Assembly (NCBI GenBank): GCA_020444505.1 | Contig: JAHLKU010000016.1 | Span: 1 to 48,489 of the forward strand | Reading direction: 5' to 3' | Origin: Actinomycetota bacterium | GTDB taxonomy: Bacteria; Actinomycetota; Acidimicrobiia; Spongiisociales; UBA11373 | Length of the DNA stretch: 48,489 bases | In this document: piece after piece, positions 39,578 through 48,488 of the stretch | Layout of the letters: each line of letters begins with the position of its first letter | How positions within the stretch are numbered: the first letter of the stretch is position 1 | The notes under the pieces: model-generated | What the model saw: the letters and a program-made list of their open reading frames with translations, nothing else | What the model was told of the DNA's origin: nothing | Database searches by the model: none | Made by a program: the position numbers and the translations under genes

Positions 39578-40990
39578 CTACACGTCGTGGATGGCCCGCT
39601 CCAGTTCGGTGATCGCCTTCTTGGCGTCCGAGAACAACATCTGGGTGTTGTCCAGGTAGAACAGCGGGTTGTCGATGCCGGCGAAACCGGGCGACAGGCT
39701 CCGCTTGATCACCACCACCGAGCGAGCGCTGTCCACGTTGAGGATCGGCATCCCGTAGATCGGGCTGCCGGTGTCGGTGCGGGCCGACGGGTTCACCACG
39801 TCGTTGGCGCCCACCACCAGCACCACGTCGGTGCGCTGGAGGAGGGCGTTGGCGGCGTCGATGTCGAGCAGCGCCTCGTAGGGCACGTCCGCCTCGGCGA
39901 GGAGCACGTTCATGTGCCCCGGCATCCGTCCCGCGACCGGGTGGATGCCGTAGGCCACCTTGACGCCGCGCTCTTGCAGCGCCTTGTCGAGCTCGCGCAT
40001 GGCGTGCTGGGCCTGGGCGACGGCGAGGCCGTAGCCCGGCACCACCATCACCTGCTCGGCGTAGGCGAGGGCGATGGCGACGTCGTCGGGCGTGGTCGAC
40101 CTGGCGCGCTTGTCACCCGTGGCGGCGGCGCCGCCACCACCGCCCGACGAGTCGGCGCTGCCGAACGCACCGAACAGCACGTTGGTGAGCGGCCGGTTCA
40201 TGGCGACGCACATCAGGTTGGTGAGGATCAGGCCCGAGGCGCCCACGAGGGCGCCGCCGATGATCAGTGCAGGGTTGTTGATCACGAACCCGGTCATCGC
40301 GGCTGCGATGCCGGAGAACGAGTTCAACAGCGCGATGACCACCGGCATGTCGGCGCCGCCGATCGGGATGACGAACAGCACGCCCAGCACCAGCGAGATC
40401 GCGCCGGCGACCCAGAACGGCAGGCCGTCCTGGGTGACGGCCGTCCACACCGAGAAGCCGACGATGCCGGCCAGGATCAGGCTGTTGACGATCTGCTGCC
40501 CCTTGTAGGTGATCGGGGCGCCGCTGATCAGGCCCTGCAGCTTGGCGTAGGCGATGAACGACCCGGTGAAGGTGACGGCGCCGACGATCACCGAGAGGAT
40601 GACCGTGATCATGGTGTCGAGCGGCATGTCGAGCGGAGCGCCGCCCAGCGCCGGCTTCAGGAACACCGCCCCTGCGACCAGCGCAGAGGCGAGGCCGCCG
40701 AAGCCGTTGAAGGCGGCCACCAGTTGCGGCATCTCGGTCATCTTCACCCGGAGGGCGAGGAGGGCGCCGATGCCGCCGCCCACCACGATGCCGAGCACGA
40801 CCCACTGCCAGTACAGGTCGATGCCCACCCGCAACTCGTCGAACAGCGTGACGACGATCGCCAGCAGCATGCCGAGGGCGCCGATCATGTTGCCCGAGCG
40901 GGCGGTGCGGGGCCCCGACAGCCGTTTCAGGCCGATGATGAAGGCGACGGCGGCGGCCAGGTAGAGGATGGCGCGGAGGTTCAGGTTCAC
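39578..40990 (-). CDS. pntB: NAD(P) transhydrogenase subunit beta
   Basis: A 470-residue subunit of the proton-translocating transhydrogenase: about eight membrane segments, then a cytosolic NADP(H)-binding domain. Family stretches include FNGFGGLASALVAG, the dIII motif VPGYGLAVAQAQHAMRELDKAL, GIHPVAGRMPGHMNVLLAEADVPYE and KRSLSPGFAGIDNPLFY. The enzyme uses the proton gradient to make NADPH from NADH. GTG start overlaps the pntAb stop (GTGA). A Gly/Ser-rich linker (SSGGGGGAA) joins the membrane part and the nucleotide domain. Confidence 0.95.
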   Translation of the reverse strand: MNLNLRAILYLAAAVAFIIGLKRLSGPRTARSGNMIGALGMLLAIVVTLFDELRVGIDLYWQWVVLGIVVGGGIGALLALRVKMTEMPQLVAAFNGFGGLASALVAGAVFLKPALGGAPLDMPLDTMITVILSVIVGAVTFTGSFIAYAKLQGLISGAPITYKGQQIVNSLILAGIVGFSVWTAVTQDGLPFWVAGAISLVLGVLFVIPIGGADMPVVIALLNSFSGIAAAMTGFVINNPALIIGGALVGASGLILTNLMCVAMNRPLTNVLFGAFGSADSSGGGGGAAATGDKRARSTTPDDVAIALAYAEQVMVVPGYGLAVAQAQHAMRELDKALQERGVKVAYGIHPVAGRMPGHMNVLLAEADVPYEALLDIDAANALLQRTDVVLVVGANDVVNPSARTDTGSPIYGMPILNVDSARSVVVIKRSLSPGFAGIDNPLFYLDNTQMLFSDAKKAITELERAIHDV

Positions 40991-41352
40991 GACGCCACCT
41001 CCTCACCCTTCTTCTTCGCCGGCTTGCGGAACATCTGCAGCATCCGGTCGGTGACCAGGAAGCCGCCCACCACGTTGATCGTCGCGGCCACCACGGCGGC
41101 GACTGCCAGGCCGGTGGCCAGGCCGCCGTCGGCGATCTTGGCCAGCGCCAGCAGGGCGCCGACGATGGTGATGCCGGAGATGGCGTTGGAGCCCGACATC
41201 AGCGGCGTGTGCAGCGTCGTCGGGACCTTGGTGATCACCTCGAAGCCGACGAACGACGCCAGCACGAACACGACGATCCCGACCACGAAGGGGTCGAGCC
41301 CGCGCGACACGGGGGCGTCGGAGAGGGCTGCGATCAGGGGGATGGGGATCAT
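40987..41352 (-). CDS. pntAb: NAD(P) transhydrogenase subunit alpha part 2
   Basis: A 121-residue membrane subunit corresponding to the three or so membrane helices at the C-terminus of E. coli PntA. Typical segments are GFEVITKVPTTLHTPLMSGSNAISG and NVVGGFLVTDRMLQMF. It overlaps pntAa (ATGA) and pntB (GTGA), so the three subunits should be made in balance. The split alpha subunit is usual for alphaproteobacterial and actinobacterial enzymes. Confidence 0.95.
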   Translation of the reverse strand: MIPIPLIAALSDAPVSRGLDPFVVGIVVFVLASFVGFEVITKVPTTLHTPLMSGSNAISGITIVGALLALAKIADGGLATGLAVAAVVAATINVVGGFLVTDRMLQMFRKPAKKKGEEVAS

Positions 41353-42467
41353 GAGCTTGCCTCCAGGGCGGCGCGCACCCGCTCGTTGGCGACGGCCCCG
41401 TCCTTGGCGACCGCACAGGAGGCGATCTCGTCGTCGGGGTCGAGGACCAGGGCGCCGTCGTCCCCGGTCAGGTAGGTGACGAGTTCCAGCACGTTGCGGG
41501 AGTACATCTCGCTGGCGTGCCCGGCCGTCCGGCTGGGCAGGTCGAACGGCCCGGCGACGGTGACGCCGTGGTGGACGATCGTCTCACCCGGCGACGTGAC
41601 GGCGCAGTTGCCACCGGTGGCGGCGGCGAGGTCGATGATCACCGAGCCCGGCTTCATCGATTCGACCATCTCGGTGGTGATCAGGATCGGTGCGGCCCTG
41701 CCCGGCACGGCGGCCGTGGTGATGATCAGGTCGGACTCCGAGACGTGCTTTGCGAGCGACGCCTGCTGCTGTGCCTTGACGTCCTCGGCCACCTCGGCGG
41801 CGTACCCACCGGAGCCGGCCTCCTGCTCCTGCAGCGGGCCGCCCACGAACGTGGCGCCGAGCGACTCGATCTGCTCGGCCGCTTCGGGGCGGATGTCGTA
41901 GCCGGCGGTCTTGGCGCCCAGACGGCGCACCGTGGCGATGGCCTGGAGGCCGGCGACGCCGGCGCCGAGCACCAGGGCCCTGGCGGGCGGGATGGTGCCG
42001 GCGGCGGTCATCATCATCGGCAGGAAGCGGGGGAGCATCGACGCCCCGAGCAGCACCGCCTCGTACCCGGCGGCGGTGGCCTGGGACGACAGGGCGTCCA
42101 TGGACTGGGCGAGCGTGGTGCGCGGGATCATCTCCATGGAGAGGGCGACCACGCCGGCTTCGGCGAACCGTGCGATCTCCGCAGGCTCCCCGAGGGGGTT
42201 GAGGAAGGCGACCACGCCCTTGGTGGGCGCCACGTCGTCGATGGTGACGGGCCCCACGGCGGCGACCAGGTCGGCCTCCGGGGCGGGCCCCTCGAACACG
42301 CTCGCCCCCGCTGCGGTGTACGCCTCGTCGTCGAAGCCGGCTGCGGCGCCGGCGCCGGCCGGCAGCACCACGCGGTGGCCGGCTTCTACGAGGCGCGCCA
42401 CCGTCTTCGGGACGAGTGCGACGCGACGCTCATCCGGGCGCGTCTCGCTGTGGATCCTGATGAGCAT
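41349..42467 (-). CDS. pntAa: NAD(P) transhydrogenase subunit alpha part 1
   Basis: A 372-residue soluble NAD(H)-binding subunit with the alanine dehydrogenase/transhydrogenase fold. Motifs are ETRPDERRVALVPKTVARL, LVLGAGVAGLQAIATVRRLGA (Rossmann loop) and IIDLAAATGGNCAVTSPGE. It joins PntAb and PntB in the membrane complex. TAGATT lies 6 nt before the ATG and there is no Shine-Dalgarno, so it likely begins a leaderless operon pntAa-pntAb-pntB-nitroreductase. Confidence 0.95.
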   Translation of the reverse strand: MLIRIHSETRPDERRVALVPKTVARLVEAGHRVVLPAGAGAAAGFDDEAYTAAGASVFEGPAPEADLVAAVGPVTIDDVAPTKGVVAFLNPLGEPAEIARFAEAGVVALSMEMIPRTTLAQSMDALSSQATAAGYEAVLLGASMLPRFLPMMMTAAGTIPPARALVLGAGVAGLQAIATVRRLGAKTAGYDIRPEAAEQIESLGATFVGGPLQEQEAGSGGYAAEVAEDVKAQQQASLAKHVSESDLIITTAAVPGRAAPILITTEMVESMKPGSVIIDLAAATGGNCAVTSPGETIVHHGVTVAGPFDLPSRTAGHASEMYSRNVLELVTYLTGDDGALVLDPDDEIASCAVAKDGAVANERVRAALEASS

Positions 42468-42473
42468 GGGGGC

Positions 42474-42479
42474 AATCTA
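42474..42479 (-). promoter_or_regulatory. Leaderless-type -10 element (TAGATT) for the pnt operon
   Basis: TAGATT is a good TANNNT match 6 nt before the ATG at 42467 on the minus strand, within the 69-bp gap after zwf. Confidence 0.5.
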
Positions 42480-42536
42480 ATGGCGATCGGCGCCCTTCCC
42501 GCCGTGACGAACGTCCCGAGGGGCCCCGCAGACGGC

Positions 42537-43979
42537 CTATCGGCCGCCCACGGCCCACCGCCCGCCGTCCACCAGGGCCGCGGCGGCCTCCGGGCCCCAC
42601 GACCCGGCCGGGTAGTCGTGGACGGGGAGATCGGCGTCCACCACCGGTGCGTAGACCCGCCACGACTCCTCGACCTCGGAGTCGTGGACGAAGAGCGTCT
42701 GATCGCCCTCCACCACGTCGCGCAGCAGGGTGCGGTAGGCGTCGGGGATCTCCCCGAACTCCTCCCCGTAGGCGAAGCGCAGCGGGATGCGCCGCAACCC
42801 GCCCGCCTCGCCCGGCGCCTTCACGTCGATGTCGAGGTCGAAGCCCTCGTCGGGCTGCAGGTGCAGGGTGAGCACGTCGGACAGTTGCACGCAGTCGCAG
42901 TCGTGGGTGTGGAACAGGCACACCGGCGGGGGCCGGAACCTCACCGTCACCTGGGTGGTCCGCTCGGCCATGGCCTTCCCCGTCCGCAGGTAGAACGGCA
43001 CGCCCTGCCAGCGCCAGTTGTCGATGCCGAGGCGCAGCGCGGCATACGTGGGGGTGGAGGACCCCGGGGCCACGCCGGGAGACTCCAGGTAGCCGGGGAG
43101 GGCGGCTCCTGCGGCCTCGCCCGCCGTGTACCTGCCCAGCACGACGTCCTCCGGCCGGATCGGTGCGATCGCCCGCAGCACCTTGGCCTTCTCGGCGCGG
43201 ATGGCGTCGGCGTCCATCGACCCCGGCGCCTCCATCGCCACCAGCGTCAGCACCTGCGTCAGGTGGCTCTGGATCATGTCGCGAACCGCTCCTGCGCCGT
43301 CGTAGTAGCGGCCCCGCGAGCCGACGCCCAGCGACTCGGCGACGGTGATCTCCACCCTGGCGACGCGGTCGCGGTTCCACGACGCCTCGAACACCGGGTT
43401 GGCGAACCGGAACACCAGCAGGTTCTGGACCGTCGCCTTCCCCAGGTAGTGGTCGATCCGGTACACCTGCGGCTCCGAGAACCAGCGGTGCACCACCTCG
43501 TTGAGGGCGCAGGCGCTGTCGAGGTCGCGCCCGAAGGGCTTCTCCACGACGAGGCGAGCCCACCCCGGCCCGCCGGCCAGGCCCGCCTCGCCGAGCCCGG
43601 TGATCGCATCGGGGAAGACCGGGGGAGGCAGCGCCAGGTAGAGCACCCGGTTGCCGCGCAGGCCGTGGGCCCGATCGAGGTCCTCGATCCGGCCCGCCAG
43701 CGCCCCGTAGTCGCCCCCCGCCACCTGCTGGTAGTGCACCCGCTCGGCCGCCCAGGCCGCCGCCTCGGCGGTGTCCACCCCGGCGGCGGCGAGGGCGTCT
43801 GCGGCGCGGCGGCGGAACCCCTCGTCGCCTCCCACGTCGGAGGTCGCCGCACCCAGCACCACCATCGGCGATGCGGAGGTCCGGGTGAGCTCGTGGAGCG
43901 CCGGCAGCAGCTTGCGGGCGGTCAGGTCGCCGGTGGCCCCGACGATCACGAAGAGGTGGGGGTCGAGTGGGCCGTTCAC
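42537..43979 (-). CDS. zwf: Glucose-6-phosphate dehydrogenase
   Basis: A 480-residue enzyme oxidising glucose 6-phosphate to 6-phosphogluconolactone with NADP. The nucleotide loop is FVIVGATGDLTARKLLPAL, VVEKPFGRDL is intact, and YRIDHYLGKATVQNLLVFRFAN holds the substrate-binding and catalytic residues. The GTG start overlaps the gnd stop (GTGA), so the two pentose phosphate enzymes are coupled. No 6-phosphogluconolactonase gene lies here. A typical NAD(P)-dependent enzyme, unlike the F420 enzyme at 886-1872. Confidence 0.95.
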   Translation of the reverse strand: MNGPLDPHLFVIVGATGDLTARKLLPALHELTRTSASPMVVLGAATSDVGGDEGFRRRAADALAAAGVDTAEAAAWAAERVHYQQVAGGDYGALAGRIEDLDRAHGLRGNRVLYLALPPPVFPDAITGLGEAGLAGGPGWARLVVEKPFGRDLDSACALNEVVHRWFSEPQVYRIDHYLGKATVQNLLVFRFANPVFEASWNRDRVARVEITVAESLGVGSRGRYYDGAGAVRDMIQSHLTQVLTLVAMEAPGSMDADAIRAEKAKVLRAIAPIRPEDVVLGRYTAGEAAGAALPGYLESPGVAPGSSTPTYAALRLGIDNWRWQGVPFYLRTGKAMAERTTQVTVRFRPPPVCLFHTHDCDCVQLSDVLTLHLQPDEGFDLDIDVKAPGEAGGLRRIPLRFAYGEEFGEIPDAYRTLLRDVVEGDQTLFVHDSEVEESWRVYAPVVDADLPVHDYPAGSWGPEAAAALVDGGRWAVGGR

Positions 43980-45427
43980 GCGTCGTACGTCCCCGACGAT
44001 GCCGTGCCCCCGGTGCCGGTCCAGTCGGTGTGGAAGAACTCGCCCCGGGGGCGGTCCACCCGCTCGTAGGTGTGGGCGCCGAAGTAGTCGCGCTGTGCCT
44101 GGATGAGGTTCGCAGGCAGCCGCGCGGTGCGGTAGGCGTCGAAGAAGGCGAGCGCCGACGAGTAGGCGGGCGCCGGGATGCCGGCGGCGGCCGCCCTGGC
44201 CACGGTGCGCCGCCATCCCGGCTGGGCGGCCTCCACGGCCTCCCGGAAGTAGGGCGCGAGCAGCAGGTTGGGGAGTCCGGGGTCGGCGGCGTAGGCGGCG
44301 CGGATCTCGTCGAGGAAGGCCGCCCGGATGATGCAGCCCTCCCGCCACAGCAGGGCGATGCCGCCGTAGTCCAGGTCCCACGCGTGCTCGGAGGCCGCTT
44401 CCTGCAGCAGCATGAACCCCTGCGCGTAGGAGACGATCTTGGAGGCGTAGAGGGCCTGCTCCAGGTCGGCGAGCGCTTCGGAGCGGTCGCCTGCGATCTG
44501 CGGGGACGGGCCGCGGAGGGCGCCGGCGGCCACCGTGCGCTGGTCCGCCAGCGCCGAGGTGATGCGGGCGAACACGGCCGAGGAGACCAGCGTCAGCGGC
44601 ATGCCGAGGCGCAGCGCAGACTCGGCGGTCCACCGCCCCGTGCCCTTCTGGCCCGCCGTGTCGAGGACCTTCTCGACCAGGGGCTCGCCGTCCTCGCGGA
44701 AGGCCATGATGTCGGCGGTGATCTCGATCAGGTACGACCGCAGCCTGCCCCGGTTCCACGAGGCGAACACCTCGGCCATCTCGTCGTGGGTCATCTGCAG
44801 GCCGCGGTGCATGAGGTCGTAGGCCTCGGCGATCACCTGCATGTCGCCGTACTCGATGCCGTTGTGCACCATCTTCACGTAGTGGCCGGCCCCGTCGCGG
44901 CCCACCCAGTCGCAGCACGGGGTGCCGTCGTCCACCTTGGCGGCGATGGCCTGCAGCACGTCCTTGACGATCGGCCACGCGTCGGGCGAGCCGCCGGGCA
45001 TGATCGAAGGCCCGTGGCGGGCGCCCTCCTCACCGCCCGAGACGCCGGTGCCCACGTACCGCAGCCCGGCCGCCTCGACCTCGGCGGTGCGCCGGATGGT
45101 GTCCTCGTAGTGGGAGTTGCCGCCGTCCACGATGACGTCGCCGGGATCGAGCAGCGGCACCAGGCCGGCGATCACGGAGTCCACCGGGGCGCCGGCGCGG
45201 ACCATCAGCACGATCCTGCGGGGACGCGCCACCGCCGCGACCAGGTCCTCGACGTTGGGCACCCCCACGATCGCCGCCCCTGCGGCCGGGCCGGCGACGA
45301 ACTGGTCGGTCACGGCCGTCGTGCGGTTGTAGACGGCCACCGTGTAGCCGTGATCGGCCATGTTGAGGGCCAGGTTCTGGCCCATGACGGCCAGGCCGAT
45401 CAGGCCGATGTCTGCGTGCTGGTCCAT
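43976..45427 (-). CDS. gnd: 6-phosphogluconate dehydrogenase, decarboxylating
   Basis: A 483-residue full-length NADP-type enzyme making ribulose 5-phosphate, CO2 and NADPH. Motifs: GLIGLAVMGQNLALNMADHGY (Rossmann), VYNRT, VDGGNSHYEDTIRR, GTGVSGGEEGARHGPSIMPGG, VGRDGAGHYVKMVHNGIEYGDMQ (catalytic Lys) and the C-terminal ANLIQAQRDYFGAHTYERVD. An AGCAGGAG-type site precedes the ATG and TAGCCT lies upstream, so this promoter probably drives gnd-zwf. Confidence 0.96.
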   Translation of the reverse strand: MDQHADIGLIGLAVMGQNLALNMADHGYTVAVYNRTTAVTDQFVAGPAAGAAIVGVPNVEDLVAAVARPRRIVLMVRAGAPVDSVIAGLVPLLDPGDVIVDGGNSHYEDTIRRTAEVEAAGLRYVGTGVSGGEEGARHGPSIMPGGSPDAWPIVKDVLQAIAAKVDDGTPCCDWVGRDGAGHYVKMVHNGIEYGDMQVIAEAYDLMHRGLQMTHDEMAEVFASWNRGRLRSYLIEITADIMAFREDGEPLVEKVLDTAGQKGTGRWTAESALRLGMPLTLVSSAVFARITSALADQRTVAAGALRGPSPQIAGDRSEALADLEQALYASKIVSYAQGFMLLQEAASEHAWDLDYGGIALLWREGCIIRAAFLDEIRAAYAADPGLPNLLLAPYFREAVEAAQPGWRRTVARAAAAGIPAPAYSSALAFFDAYRTARLPANLIQAQRDYFGAHTYERVDRPRGEFFHTDWTGTGGTASSGTYDA

Positions 45428-45468
45428 GGCTCCTGCTCCGGGCCGGGGATGGGAAGGCTACCGGGGTC

Positions 45469-46929
45469 TCACGGGGACGGAAGGGGCGGCAGCGGCGCCG
45501 CGTACAGCCAGGCGTCGAACAGGGCGCCGAGGTCCCGGCCGGACACCTCCTCGGCGAGGGCGACGAAGTCGGACGTGGCTGCGGTGCCTCCTGCGTGGCG
45601 CTCCACCCAGGAGCGCAGGATGGCGAAGAAGGCCTCGTCGCCGACGTCGGCGCGGAGGGCGTGCAGTGTCAGTGCTCCCCGCTGGTACACCGACGTCCCG
45701 AACAGCCGCTCGACGCCCGGGTCGCCGGTGAGGGCGTGGTCGGTGGCGGCCAGGTCGTCGTAGCGGCGGGCTGCCTCGGCCTGGCGCGCCTCCGGGCCGT
45801 AGAGGTGCTCCACCCACAGCAGTTCCCCGTAGGTGGCGAACCCCTCGTTGAGCCAGATGTCCTGCCAGGTGGCCGGGGTGACGGCGTCGCCGAACCACTG
45901 GTGCGCCAGTTCGTGGGCGACCACGAACTCGGCGTACGGCGTGGAGAACCACTCGTCCCCGAACACGGTCAGCGTCTGCGTCTCGAGGGCGGCGGGCAGG
46001 CCGGACACCACCACGTGGCCGTAGCGGTCGAAGGGGTACGGCCCGAACCACGCCGAGAACGCCTCGATCATCTCCCCGGTCCGGGTGAACGCTTCGGGGA
46101 CCTCGTCGGCCATGGCGGGGGGCAGGTAGTCGCCGAGGACGACGTCGCCGGCCGCCGGGTGCTCCACCCGCACCAGCGGGGCCACGACGACGGTGGCCAG
46201 GTAGGTGGACATCGGGTAGGCCATCTCCCAGACCGAGGTGGTGAGCCCCCCGGCGGTCTCGGTGCCGGCAGGGGCGCCGTTGGCGACCGCCGTGGTGCCG
46301 TCCGGCACGGTGATCCGGAACGTGAAGGTTGCCTTGTCGGTGGGGTGGTCGTTGGCGGGGAACCAGGTGCGGGCCCCGTCGGGCTCGGCGACCACGTAGG
46401 TGCCCTCGTCGTTGGACCGCCACCCCGTGGGGAAGCCGGGGCTCCCCGCGGCGAACGCACTCGGGACGCCGGCGTAGCCCACGGCCACCGAGAAGGCCTC
46501 CCCGGCGACGAGCGGGGCGCCCACCCACAACTCGGCGCCGTCCCGCCACCACTCCACCGGTGCCCCGTCGACGGTGACGGCGGCGACGTCGGGACCGGCG
46601 AAGTCGAGGGAGAACGCCGTGTGGTCGCCGGTGGCCGTGGCCGTGATGGTGGTGGTGCCGTCCAGGTGGCTGCGCTCGGGGTCGACCCGGAGGTCGATGA
46701 GGTAGTGATCCACGTCGTAGCCGCCGTTGCCGAGTGTCGGGAAGTACGGGTCGCCGAGGCCGGATGCCGCCGCGCCGGCCACCCTGCCGGCGGGCACCGC
46801 GGCCGTCCCCGTCGTGGTGGTGGGCGCCGTGCCGGGTGCCGGGGCGAGCGTGGTCGCAGGGCCGGGGCCGGAGCAGGCGGCGGTCAGAAGGGCGAGCACG
46901 GCGGCCCAGGGCCGCAGGACGGGGCGCAT
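45469..46929 (-). CDS. M1-family metallopeptidase lipoprotein
   Basis: A 486-residue secreted zinc aminopeptidase-like protein. A lipoprotein signal (LTAACSGP, Cys19) precedes an Ala/Pro/Thr linker (about 21-55), a beta-domain, and the catalytic domain with HELAHQWFGD (339-348, the zinc HExxH) and WLNEGFATYGE (359-369, third ligand Glu362). The GxMEN substrate-binding motif is altered to AALETQ (313-318). Tyr at the later VYQRG position is kept. It probably releases N-terminal amino acids from peptides outside the cell. TAAGGT lies 9 nt before the ATG. Confidence 0.92.
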   Translation of the reverse strand: MRPVLRPWAAVLALLTAACSGPGPATTLAPAPGTAPTTTTGTAAVPAGRVAGAAASGLGDPYFPTLGNGGYDVDHYLIDLRVDPERSHLDGTTTITATATGDHTAFSLDFAGPDVAAVTVDGAPVEWWRDGAELWVGAPLVAGEAFSVAVGYAGVPSAFAAGSPGFPTGWRSNDEGTYVVAEPDGARTWFPANDHPTDKATFTFRITVPDGTTAVANGAPAGTETAGGLTTSVWEMAYPMSTYLATVVVAPLVRVEHPAAGDVVLGDYLPPAMADEVPEAFTRTGEMIEAFSAWFGPYPFDRYGHVVVSGLPAALETQTLTVFGDEWFSTPYAEFVVAHELAHQWFGDAVTPATWQDIWLNEGFATYGELLWVEHLYGPEARQAEAARRYDDLAATDHALTGDPGVERLFGTSVYQRGALTLHALRADVGDEAFFAILRSWVERHAGGTAATSDFVALAEEVSGRDLGALFDAWLYAAPLPPLPSP

Positions 46930-46938
46930 CAGGCGGCC

Positions 46939-46944
46939 ACCTTA
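46939..46944 (-). promoter_or_regulatory. -10 element (TAAGGT) for the M1 peptidase gene
   Basis: TAAGGT 9 nt before the ATG at 46929 on the minus strand; divergent from the NYN gene's -10 about 40 bp away. Confidence 0.35.
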
Positions 46945-46981
46945 TCCCGGCGGCCACGGAGCGGGCCCCGCCGGCGGTGGC

Positions 46982-46987
46982 CATAAT
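46982..46987 (+). promoter_or_regulatory. Leaderless-type -10 element (CATAAT) for the NYN gene
   Basis: CATAAT matches TATAAT at 5 of 6 and lies 6 nt before the ATG at 46994; no Shine-Dalgarno is seen. Confidence 0.45.
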
Positions 46988-46993
46988 CCCGGC

Positions 46994-48220
46994 ATGGGCA
47001 TCGCGCTGCACTCCCTGCTGTCGGCCGCCGTGGAGGCGGCCAGGGCGGCCCTGCGCGACCTGGACGGCGACCAGGTGCCCAACGACCTGCGCCGGGCTGC
47101 GGCGGCCAGCGGGACCCTGCCTCCGCCGCTGGCGCGCTCGGTGGTGAAGGGCCTCGACCAGTACGGATGGCTCCGGGAGCAGGCGGCCCCGCACCTCGGT
47201 GAGGCCCAGGGGCCCCGCAGGGACGCCGCCGAACTGTTCCTCGAGCGCCCCGAGGGCTGGGAGCTCCGGCTCGCGGTGCTCGCCGCCCGCCTCGGCGAAG
47301 AGGCGGGCTCGGGAGCGGCACAGGCGTCCGCCGGGAAGGAGCGGGAACTGAGCGAGGCGCTGAAGGCCGCCCGGGCGAAGGCGAGGTCGGTGCAGAAGGA
47401 GTCGGCTGCGGCGGTGGCCGCGCTGGAGCAGAGGCTGGCCGGCCTTGCGGCCGCGCGGCGCGCCGAGGCGGCCGGGGAGGCGCGCGGCGAAGCGGACGCC
47501 CGCAAGGAACTGCAGGCGGCGGAAGCGGCGGCACGGGAGGCCTCCCGCGGCAGGGGCGAGGCGGAGGCCGAGGCCAGGCGGCTGCGCCAGGAACTGAAGG
47601 ACGAGCGTGCCCGCCGCCGCCGGGAGGCGGCCGCCGCCGCCGAGACGGCGGCAGGCGAGGCGTGGGTGGCCGAGCCCGCAGCGCTGGCGGAGCGCCTGGA
47701 CGAGACGGCCCTGATGGCGCGTCCGGCGGCCCGGAGCGCCGGCCCGGCCCGGGCCCCCAAGGGCCCCGGCGAGCCGTGGCGGCTCCCGGCGGGTGTGCTG
47801 CCCGACGCCAGGGCGGCGGTGGACTGGCTGCTGTCCGGCGGCGCCCCGGCGGCCGTGCTGGTGGACGGCTACAACCTCGGCTACCTGATGGCCGGCGAAC
47901 GGGCGCCCGCACCCGCCAGGGCCCGGGTGACGGCGGTGGCACAGCGGCTGCACACCATGGGGGGCGGGGCGCTCCGGGTGACGGTCGTGTTCGACTCCGA
48001 CATCGGGCCTGCGGAGACGCCGCCCGCCCCGGGGCCGGTGACGGTGCGGTTCAGCGAGGCGGGGGAGACGGCCGACGACGAGATCGTACGCCTCGCCGCC
48101 GAGAGTGCCGGCCCGGTGGTGGTGGTGAGCAACGACCGGGCCGTCAGGGAGCGCTCGGAGGCCCACGGGGCGCTGGCGATCTGGTCCACGGCCCTGGCGG
48201 CCTGGGCCGGGTCGCGGTGA
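46994..48220 (+). CDS. NYN/YacP-like PIN-fold RNase domain protein with coiled coil
   Basis: A 408-residue protein. A helical N-terminal domain (about 1-105) is followed by an Ala/Glu/Arg-rich coiled coil (about 115-225), and from about 285 by a NYN domain: VLVDGYNLGYL (DGYN 291-294), VTVVFDSD (FDSD 333-336), TADDE (359-363) and VVVVSNDRAVRE (SND 379-381). The acidic residues match those that bind metal in PIN-like RNases. It resembles actinobacterial NYN proteins with a coiled coil, probably an RNA-processing or decay factor. CATAAT lies 6 nt before the ATG. Confidence 0.88.
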   Translation: MGIALHSLLSAAVEAARAALRDLDGDQVPNDLRRAAAASGTLPPPLARSVVKGLDQYGWLREQAAPHLGEAQGPRRDAAELFLERPEGWELRLAVLAARLGEEAGSGAAQASAGKERELSEALKAARAKARSVQKESAAAVAALEQRLAGLAAARRAEAAGEARGEADARKELQAAEAAAREASRGRGEAEAEARRLRQELKDERARRRREAAAAAETAAGEAWVAEPAALAERLDETALMARPAARSAGPARAPKGPGEPWRLPAGVLPDARAAVDWLLSGGAPAAVLVDGYNLGYLMAGERAPAPARARVTAVAQRLHTMGGGALRVTVVFDSDIGPAETPPAPGPVTVRFSEAGETADDEIVRLAAESAGPVVVVSNDRAVRERSEAHGALAIWSTALAAWAGSR

Positions 48221-48296
48221 GCGGCGCCGTTCCTGTCACACCCCCGCCGTAGCGTGCCCGGTGGATGGGCAGTGCCGCCGGACCCGGAGGGCCGAC

Positions 48297-48488
48297 ATGC
48301 TGATCGACTGCAACGAGTGCGCCATGCAGGACACGAGGGCCTGTCACGACTGCGTCGTCACCCACGTCCTCCACGACCTGAGCCGGCCGCTGGAACTGGA
48401 CGACGACCACGCCGAGGCGCTCGAACTGCTCGCCGAGGAGGGGATGGTGCCGGTGCTCCGGCTGCTCCCCAGGTCCGCCACCGGCTAG
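48297..48488 (+). CDS. Small Cys-rich conserved protein (putative zinc ribbon)
   Basis: A 63-residue protein with Cys at positions 5, 8, 16 and 19 (IDCNECAM ... RACHDCVV), a probable zinc or Fe-S site, and an acidic tail (DDDHAEALELLAEEG). Proteins of this form are common beside NYN genes in actinobacteria; no function is established. GGAGG lies 7 nt before the ATG. It ends one base before the window end and is complete. Confidence 0.7.
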   Translation: MLIDCNECAMQDTRACHDCVVTHVLHDLSRPLELDDDHAEALELLAEEGMVPVLRLLPRSATG

